Assembly: GCA_045614565.1 (NCBI GenBank) | Contig: JAZLDG010000037.1 | Location: forward strand, 1-54,642 | DNA from: Scatosoma sp045614565 | GTDB lineage: Bacteria > Bacillota > Clostridia > Christensenellales > Borkfalkiaceae | Length of the DNA: 54,642 nt | Direction of reading: 5' to 3' | Shown: positions 49,491 through 54,642 of the stretch, one piece after another | Layout: every line of letters begins with the position of its first letter | How positions within the stretch are numbered: the first letter of the stretch is position 1 | Made by a program: the position numbers and the translations under genes | The notes under the pieces: generated by a model | Told to the model about the DNA's origin: nothing | Database searches by the model: none | What the model saw: the letters and a program-made list of their open reading frames with translations, nothing else

Positions 49491-49694
49491 TTATTCAATG
49501 TCCAGCTCGGGCGGGACGTCGATTTCGTCCGAGACGTATTTACCGTTTTTCTTTCTTTGCCGAACGCATTCCGAGAGCAAATATTCGATTTGACCGTTCA
49601 CCGAACGGAAATCGTCTTCTGCCCAAGCCGCAATGGCGTTGTAGAGTTTCGGCGACAACCGCAAGGGGACTTGTTTTTTTTGATTATCATTCAT
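49491..49694 (-). CDS. Arc-type ribbon-helix-helix protein
   Basis: 67 aa. QVPLRLSPKLYNAIAAWAEDDFRSVNGQIEYLLSECV fits the Arc/ribbon-helix-helix fold: a beta strand that reads the DNA groove followed by two helices. An acidic tail ends the protein. I prefer ATG 49694 over ATG 49700, since GGGCAGG is then 7 nt upstream. It follows the SPFH gene by 35 nt and probably belongs to its transcript. Confidence 0.75.
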   Translation of the reverse strand: MNDNQKKQVPLRLSPKLYNAIAAWAEDDFRSVNGQIEYLLSECVRQRKKNGKYVSDEIDVPPELDIE

Positions 49695-49729
49695 ACGCAT
49701 ACCTGCCCTATGGATTTTTAAGAAGGTTT

Positions 49730-50758
49730 TTAGTATAAGCTACTCGTATTGACGACGGGTTGTGCGTCGTGGTTGCCGCAAAGCACCACCAAAAGGTTGG
49801 AAACCATAGCCGCTTTTCTTTCTTCGTCAAGCTGTACGAGTTGGTTTTCGTTCAAACGCTCCAACGCCATTTCGACCATACCCACCGCGCCGTCAACGAT
49901 CATTTTTCTTGCGTCGATAATCGCGGAAGCTTGTTGGCGTTGCAGCATTACCGCCGCAATTTCGGGCGCGTAAGCAAGGTAGGTAATTCTCGCTTCGATA
50001 ATTTCAATACCTGCTTCGTCTACGCGTTTTTGAATTTCGTCACGGATACGGGAAGCAACGATTTCGCTCGACCCGCGAAGGCTTCCGTCGTCTTCGATTC
50101 CGTCGCCCGTCGTGTCGATCCCAGGCGCTACGTCGTAGGGGTAAATGCGCACGATGTTCCGAAGCGCGCTGTCGCATTGCAAGGAAAGGTATTCTTTGTA
50201 GTTATCCACGTTAAACACCGCTTTCGCCGTGTCAACGATACGCCACATAACCGCGATACCGATTTCTACGGGATTACCCAAACAGTCGTTGATCTTTTGG
50301 CGGTTATTATTCAGCGTCATAATTTTGAGCGAGATTTTTTTATTCGGAATATTGAAAGAAAGCGTTAAGTCGGAATCCGATTTACCTACTTGCGGTTTAT
50401 GCGAAACGTCGCCGCTTTGATTGAGCTTCGTTTGCGCCGCAGGGTTTACCGCTACGCAAAACGGATTGATCGCGTAAAAGCCTTCGCCTTTGAGCGTGCC
50501 GATGTATTTTCCGAACAAGGTTAAAGCCAAAGCTTCTTGCGGTTTCAAAACCCGAAGTCCTAAAAAGGGAATCCATGCCACGCAAGTTACGAGCAGAAAT
50601 ACGATGAACAGCGTAATGCCCAACCAGTTATATTGCGGGAGCTCCTCCATCATAATCCCGCCGATAATCGTGAGCGCGATTGCAAAAAGCTCGACGATAC
50701 TCCATACGATAAGCGTACGCATACCATGCTTTTTATTTTGTAATAAAATTTCTTCCAT
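49730..50758 (-). CDS. SPFH/Band 7 membrane protein
   Basis: 342 aa. Two N-terminal membrane segments (residues about 15-65) precede an SPFH domain beginning GLRVLKPQEALALTLFGKYIGTL. A coiled-coil-rich C-terminal part has IEIIEARITYLAYAPEIAAVMLQRQQA. SPFH proteins form large oligomeric membrane scaffolds. GGAGGT is 8 nt before the ATG. The Arc-type gene after it recurs next to SPFH genes in Clostridia, as far as I recall. Confidence 0.85.
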   Translation of the reverse strand: MEEILLQNKKHGMRTLIVWSIVELFAIALTIIGGIMMEELPQYNWLGITLFIVFLLVTCVAWIPFLGLRVLKPQEALALTLFGKYIGTLKGEGFYAINPFCVAVNPAAQTKLNQSGDVSHKPQVGKSDSDLTLSFNIPNKKISLKIMTLNNNRQKINDCLGNPVEIGIAVMWRIVDTAKAVFNVDNYKEYLSLQCDSALRNIVRIYPYDVAPGIDTTGDGIEDDGSLRGSSEIVASRIRDEIQKRVDEAGIEIIEARITYLAYAPEIAAVMLQRQQASAIIDARKMIVDGAVGMVEMALERLNENQLVQLDEERKAAMVSNLLVVLCGNHDAQPVVNTSSLY

Positions 50759-50793
50759 AATACTTAACCTCCGAGTATGGTTTTGATATTAAA

Positions 50794-50822
50794 ATGATAT
50801 CACACCCAAAGGCGTTTGTCAA
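50794..50822 (-). promoter_or_regulatory. Promoter of the SPFH-Arc unit
   Basis: On the minus strand TTGACA (50822-50817), 17-nt spacer, TATCAT (50799-50794). Confidence 0.75.
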
Positions 50823-50839
50823 GCGTTTTTATGAAAAAA

Positions 50840-52723
50840 TCAAATAAGAGTTTCGTATTCGGCGTATAAATTTTCCAAGGCAAGGCGGATTTCTTCCAAG
50901 CGGTTGCACTTTTCCGTTAAGAGCGAGAAATTCGCCGTAACGGCAGGGTCGGCTAAATCGGTATTAAGTGCCGTTTCTTCCGTTTCGAGCGCGGAAATTT
51001 CTTCTTCTATTTTTTTCACGCGCGTACGGCGCTTGGCTTCCGCGGCGCGGTCTTCTTTGCTTTTATAGTGGTTTTGTTCGCTTTTGATGGGGGCAGGTGT
51101 GCATTGAGCGCTTTTTTCTTTCGTTTTTTCCGCGTTCTTTTGCGCGGTATACTCGTCGTAGCTACCCGTAAAGCAAACGGCGTTTTGATTGTCAAGCTCC
51201 AAAATTTTACCCGCAATTTCCCGAATGAAATACCGATCGTGCGACACGAATAGGATCGTTCCGTCAAAGCTTTTCAAGGCGTTTTCCAAGCTTTCCCGCG
51301 CGGGTAAATCCAAATGGTTAGTCGGCTCGTCCAAAATCAAGAAATTCCCGTTTTCACATTCAAAAACGGCAAGGGCGAGCTTTGCCCGTTCGCCGCCCGA
51401 AAGCATACGCACCTTTTTTTCGATATCTTCGGAGGGAAGCCCTGCTTGGGCGAGTACGCTCCGTACCCGCGTTTGATCCCAAGACACGTGCCGCTCCCAA
51501 AGCTCAGCTAAAACGGTGTTTTCGGGGGTTAAGTTGGCGTTTTCCTGATCGTAATACGCCGTTTTCACAAACCGTCCAAATTTAACGGCGGGATCTTTTC
51601 CTTTCATAATCGTTTTCACGAGCGTGGATTTTCCCGTGCCGTTGTCGCCGACCACGGCGCATTTTTCTCCGCGCATAACGGTAAAGGAAGCGTTTTTAAG
51701 TAACACCTTTTCGCCTGCGGTCAGCTTCAATGCGTTGATTTCCAGCACCTTTTCATACGGCTTGTCCGTATAGGTAAAGACGAAGCGGGGCGGGGGAGCG
51801 GGAAGCGTGGGCTTTTCGATAAGCTCCATTTTTTCCAGCGCTTTTCTACGCGACTGCGCCATTTTCGTCGTGGAAGCGCGGACGAGATTGCGATCGACGT
51901 AATCCTGCATATGCGCCCGTTCTTCTTGCTGTTTTGTGTATTCCTTTAACAAATATGCGGTTTTTTCCGCTTTCAAAATTTTATATTTGCTATAATTCCC
52001 CTTAAAGACGGAGAGTTTTTTATTTTCCAGCTCGTAAATTTGCGAAACGAGCTTGTCGAGAAAATACCGATCGTGCGAAACGGTCAAAATCGCGCCCTTG
52101 AACGAAGCAAGGTATTCTTCGAGCCAAAAGAGCGTTTTCATATCCAAGTGGTTGGTCGGCTCATCGAGAATTAAAAGCTCGGGTTCTTCCAACAAAAGCC
52201 GACAAAGCTTCAAACGCGTTTTTTCGCCGCCGGACATCGTATCTACCCGTTGCTCGTAGGCGTTTTCAAAGTCCATACCGTTTAATACCGTACGGATTTT
52301 GACTTCAAAATTATAACTATTCCGCGCCGCAATCCGCTTGTTCAAGGCTTCGTATTTCGCACTCAAAGCGCGGTAGTCATTGCTGAAAGCGTCGGTGTTG
52401 GAAATGGCTTTTTCCACGTCGCGCAAGGCTTCGATGGCGCGGATATCTTCTTCAAAAACCGTTCGCATTTCTTCCCAAACCGTCCGCGCGGAATCGTACC
52501 CGCCGTTTTGGGCAAGATATCCAAGGCGTATCCCGTTTTTTACGAACAAATTACCGCTTTCGGGTTCTAATTCGCCCAAAAGAATACGGATTAAGGTCGT
52601 TTTACCTTCGCCGTTTCCACCGATCAACCCAACCCTATCCCCTTCGTTTAGGGAAAAGGTAATTTGCTTCAACAGCGTTTCGCCGCCAAAGCCGAAAGAT
52701 ACGTTGTCCGTGGAAATAAGCAT
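50840..52723 (-). CDS. ABC-F family ATPase
   Basis: 627 aa with two ABC domains and no membrane segments. Domain 1 has Walker A GGNGEGKTT, signature MSGGEKTRL and DEPTNHLD; domain 2 has GDNGTGKST, LSGGERAKL and DEPTNHLD. A helical linker lies between (about residues 240-310), and a charged coiled-coil tail follows residue 520. ABC-F proteins act on ribosomes. The Bacillus YdiF/YfmR-type housekeeping group fits better than resistance factors, but I cannot separate them from sequence alone. Confidence 0.92.
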   Translation of the reverse strand: MLISTDNVSFGFGGETLLKQITFSLNEGDRVGLIGGNGEGKTTLIRILLGELEPESGNLFVKNGIRLGYLAQNGGYDSARTVWEEMRTVFEEDIRAIEALRDVEKAISNTDAFSNDYRALSAKYEALNKRIAARNSYNFEVKIRTVLNGMDFENAYEQRVDTMSGGEKTRLKLCRLLLEEPELLILDEPTNHLDMKTLFWLEEYLASFKGAILTVSHDRYFLDKLVSQIYELENKKLSVFKGNYSKYKILKAEKTAYLLKEYTKQQEERAHMQDYVDRNLVRASTTKMAQSRRKALEKMELIEKPTLPAPPPRFVFTYTDKPYEKVLEINALKLTAGEKVLLKNASFTVMRGEKCAVVGDNGTGKSTLVKTIMKGKDPAVKFGRFVKTAYYDQENANLTPENTVLAELWERHVSWDQTRVRSVLAQAGLPSEDIEKKVRMLSGGERAKLALAVFECENGNFLILDEPTNHLDLPARESLENALKSFDGTILFVSHDRYFIREIAGKILELDNQNAVCFTGSYDEYTAQKNAEKTKEKSAQCTPAPIKSEQNHYKSKEDRAAEAKRRTRVKKIEEEISALETEETALNTDLADPAVTANFSLLTEKCNRLEEIRLALENLYAEYETLI

Positions 52724-52736
52724 AAAAAACCTACCG

Positions 52737-52765
52737 AGTATAACTTTTTAATCGTGGGAACAAAA
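52737..52765 (-). promoter_or_regulatory. Probable promoter of the ABC-F gene
   Basis: TATACT at 52742-52737 on the minus strand with a poor -35 (TTTTGT). The leader would be only about 7 nt, containing little beyond AGGT. Confidence 0.4.
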
Positions 52766-52773
52766 TATTTGCG

Positions 52774-52905
52774 ATGAAGAAAATAAGGTTAATGAAAAAA
52801 ATCCGAAAAGCGGAAGCGGAAATTGCGTTTGCAACGCCCAAGCGCGCCGCGAAGCTCACGAGCGCAATCGTGCGTTGGAAAGCGATCGTGTTCGACGCTC
52901 AATAA
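52774..52905 (+). CDS. Possible small basic ORF
   Basis: A 43-codon ORF running against its neighbours: MKKIRLMKKIRKAEAEIAF, then a basic amphipathic stretch. It has no convincing SD and overlaps the 3' end of the radical SAM gene by 7 nt. Codons agree with the genome's style but length is too short to judge. It may be noise or a decayed gene; listed for completeness because it fills most of the 175-nt gap. Confidence 0.2.
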   Translation: MKKIRLMKKIRKAEAEIAFATPKRAAKLTSAIVRWKAIVFDAQ

Positions 52906-53768
52906 TCCCAAGTCGGGATATACGCTTTGCCGCTGGAATTGCGTTCTTGGAAAAAGATACGTTCAAGCCCCAAATCGAGCGCGTAGTTTACCACCGTTTC
53001 GTATTCCCGTTTGGTGACGGGGCGGGCAAGCTCGGGGAATGATTCTAATTTCCCAAACGGCGTGTACTGGCTCATAAGGCTTAAATAGGTTTCTTGCGGA
53101 AGCTCGTTTTTGAACCATTTGAGCAAGGCTTTGGAATCAGAAACGCCAAGGGGCATTACGAGATGCCGCACGACCGTACCCGAAAGCATTTTCCCGTTTT
53201 CGGTCATTTTTAAGGGCTTTTTTGCCATAAAGGAAATGGCTTGGCTTGCGATATCGAAATAATCTTCCTTGCCCAAATACCGTTTGGAAAGGGCGGGTGC
53301 GTAAAATTTTATATCGGGTAAATAAATATCGATATATTCGTCGATGCGCCGTAGCGTATCGATTTTTTCATATCCGCTTGAATTGTAAACGACGGGGATT
53401 TTGGGTCTGTAAATGTTAAACGCGGGGAGCAGGTACGCGACGAGATGAGACGGAGTGACGAGCGAGATGTTTTCCGCACCCATATCTTCTAGTTCGCGAA
53501 AAATATCCGCAAGCTCTTGCGACGTCACCGATTTTCCGCGTAAAGCTCTTGAAACTTCGTAGTTTTGACAAAACGGGCAACGCAAATTACAGCCCGAAAA
53601 GAAGATCGTACCGCTTCCCTTTTCGTGGGAAATGCAAGGCTCTTCAAAGGGGTGTAAATAGTATTTGGCGATTTTTAAGCCCGAAACGCCGCACGCACCG
53701 ACGCTCGTCAAGCGGTTTGCACCGCATTCGACGGGACAAAGTTTACAGTTTTCCAAAAGATTTTGCAT
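52899..53768 (-). CDS. PflX-like radical SAM protein
   Basis: 289 aa (COG1313 type, related to pyruvate formate-lyase activating enzymes). N-terminal cysteines CKLCPVECGANR and the radical-SAM motif CNLRCPFC (about residues 60-67) are present, then NYEVSRALRG and VTPSHLVAYLLPA. The target is unknown. The ATG (53768) is 6 nt from the -10 hexamer, so its mRNA is probably leaderless; there is no SD. It is divergent from metK. Confidence 0.82.
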   Translation of the reverse strand: MQNLLENCKLCPVECGANRLTSVGACGVSGLKIAKYYLHPFEEPCISHEKGSGTIFFSGCNLRCPFCQNYEVSRALRGKSVTSQELADIFRELEDMGAENISLVTPSHLVAYLLPAFNIYRPKIPVVYNSSGYEKIDTLRRIDEYIDIYLPDIKFYAPALSKRYLGKEDYFDIASQAISFMAKKPLKMTENGKMLSGTVVRHLVMPLGVSDSKALLKWFKNELPQETYLSLMSQYTPFGKLESFPELARPVTKREYETVVNYALDLGLERIFFQERNSSGKAYIPTWDY

Positions 53769-53774
53769 ATTTAT

Positions 53775-53803
53775 AGTATAACACGAACGAAAAAAAATTG
53801 CAA
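53775..53803 (-). promoter_or_regulatory. Promoter of the PflX-like gene, 6 nt before the ATG (leaderless)
   Basis: On the minus strand TTGCAA (53803-53798), 17-nt spacer, TATACT (53780-53775), then ATAAAT and ATG. Confidence 0.7.
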
Positions 53804-53829
53804 GCGATTATTTTGCTTGTAAGAATAAC

Positions 53830-53858
53830 TTGACAAGGTTAAAAAAAAGGTTTATAAT
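53830..53858 (+). promoter_or_regulatory. Promoter of metK
   Basis: TTGACA (53830-53835), 17-nt spacer, TATAAT (53853-53858). It leaves a leader of only about 25 nt. Confidence 0.85.
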
Positions 53859-53890
53859 AGTGAACGAATAAAGCGAAAGAGGATAACGAA

Positions 53891-54642
53891 GTGAAGAAAT
53901 TTTTTACAAGCGAAAGCGTGACGGAAGGACATCCCGACAAGGTTTGCGACAATATTTCCGACGGGATTTTGGACGCGATTTTAGCGGTCGACCCCAAAGC
54001 GCGCGCGGCGATTGAATGTTCGGCGGCGTTCGATACGCTTTTGATTATGGGCGAAGTCACGACGAGTGCGGAAATCGATTACGAGAAAAAAGCACGCGAG
54101 ATTATCAAAGATATCGGTTACGATTTCGGCTCGTTTGCGTACGATAAATGCAAAATCATTACGGCAATTCACGCGCAATCGCCCGATATCGCTATGGGCG
54201 TAAACGCTTCTATGGAACGCAAAGCGGGCGGCGACGAAGCCGACCAAATCGGCGCGGGGGATCAGGGTATGATGTTCGGGTACGCGTGTCGCGAAACCAA
54301 GGAGTTGATGCCCTTAACCCTTTCCCTTTCTCATCGTCTTGCCAAGCGTCTGACGGACGTGAGAAAGAACGGAACGCTTACCTATCTTCGTCCCGACGGC
54401 AAAACGCAGGTGACGGTGGAATACCGCGACGGCGTTGCAAAACGCGTGGATACGGTGGTCGTTTCGACGCAACACGATGCGGTGGTTACGCAGGAGCAAA
54501 TTAAGCAGGATGTTAAAAAATACGTCATCGACGAGATTATTCCTGCAAATCTTATGGACGATAAGACAAAGATTTATATCAACCCGACGGGTAGATTTGA
54601 AATCGGCGGCCCGGAAGGGGACAGCGGCTTGACGGGCAGAAA
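53891..54642 (+). CDS. metK: S-adenosylmethionine synthetase (partial, cut by window end)
   Basis: First 250 codons; the right end of the window cuts the gene. GTG start at 53891 after AGAGGAT. Motifs: FFTSESVTEGHPDKVCDNISD (ATP), GAGDQGMMFGYA and NPTGRFEIGGPEGDSG (phosphate-binding loop). It makes SAM from methionine and ATP and so supplies both the RNA methylases and the SAM cycle that ends in luxS at 7.6 kb. The leader is too short to hold a SAM riboswitch. Confidence 0.96.
   Translation, partial: MKKFFTSESVTEGHPDKVCDNISDGILDAILAVDPKARAAIECSAAFDTLLIMGEVTTSAEIDYEKKAREIIKDIGYDFGSFAYDKCKIITAIHAQSPDIAMGVNASMERKAGGDEADQIGAGDQGMMFGYACRETKELMPLTLSLSHRLAKRLTDVRKNGTLTYLRPDGKTQVTVEYRDGVAKRVDTVVVSTQHDAVVTQEQIKQDVKKYVIDEIIPANLMDDKTKIYINPTGRFEIGGPEGDSGLTGR

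Noticed and set aside
50840..52723. Antibiotic-resistance ABC-F protein
   Set aside because: No resistance context and no typical long interdomain linker feature that I can identify; housekeeping ABC-F is the simpler reading.

Overview
The window reads as chromosomal DNA of an anaerobic Gram-positive bacterium of the Clostridia (Bacillota). The evidence is the ylo-type housekeeping cluster (yicC-gmk-rpoZ-priA-def-fmt-rsmB-rlmN-rpe-rpmB-asp23-fakA-recG), the oxygen-defence pair superoxide reductase plus flavin reductase-rubredoxin, a ferredoxin-dependent indolepyruvate oxidoreductase, AGGAGG-type ribosome sites and sigma-A promoters that are often perfect (TTGACA-N17-TATAAT). A gut Christensenellales-like lineage is my guess; no marker here fixes it. 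I see no prophage, insertion sequence, CRISPR array or rRNA.

Layout. 1-1.3 kb: a small ORF and an RluA-type pseudouridine synthase. 1.3-9.4 kb: one long operon, paaK-iorA-iorB-paaK-ACT, then an ATP-grasp ligase, luxS, a nitroreductase and a TIM-barrel isomerase; its first half is an arylpyruvate-to-arylacetate module. 9.4-10.8 kb: superoxide reductase and high-molecular-weight rubredoxin behind a promoter with a 19-bp palindromic operator. 10.8-29.5 kb: rpsU, pcrA, ligA and the housekeeping cluster. 29.6-32.8 kb: a HisIE with a degraded HisI half, minD with a possible divergent minE, and degV. 32.8-35.2 kb (minus): trmO and a leucine-rich-repeat lipoprotein. 35.5-45.9 kb: an arginine operon argG-argH-argC-argJ-argB-argD-argF with ArgR-like boxes, followed by a mutarotase, a DUF1653 protein and two paralogous lipoproteins. 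45.9-53.8 kb (mostly minus): an SLC13/ArsB-type transporter, a QueG-like iron-sulfur protein, an anchored propeller-like protein, tRNA-Ser(TGA), an Arc repressor with an SPFH protein, an ABC-F ATPase and a PflX-type radical SAM protein. The window ends inside metK.

Points most worth a second look: (i) three genes (pcrA, trmO, pflX) whose -10 hexamer ends exactly 6 nt before the ATG, so that transcription should begin at the start codon (leaderless mRNAs) in a genome that otherwise uses Shine-Dalgarno sites; (ii) a ~120-bp repeat family placed inside two unrelated operons (SOR and arg), with a short palindromic core kept although its sequence has changed; (iii) two gene remnants that keep both termini but have lost the middle (an SGNH hydrolase between argG and argH, and an unknown gene before a terminator near 49.4 kb); (iv) a HisIE protein with an intact pyrophosphohydrolase half and a cyclohydrolase half missing most of its metal and substrate residues; (v) a small protein after minD whose C-terminal half resembles the MinE topological-specificity domain. 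None of these amounts to a proven new system.
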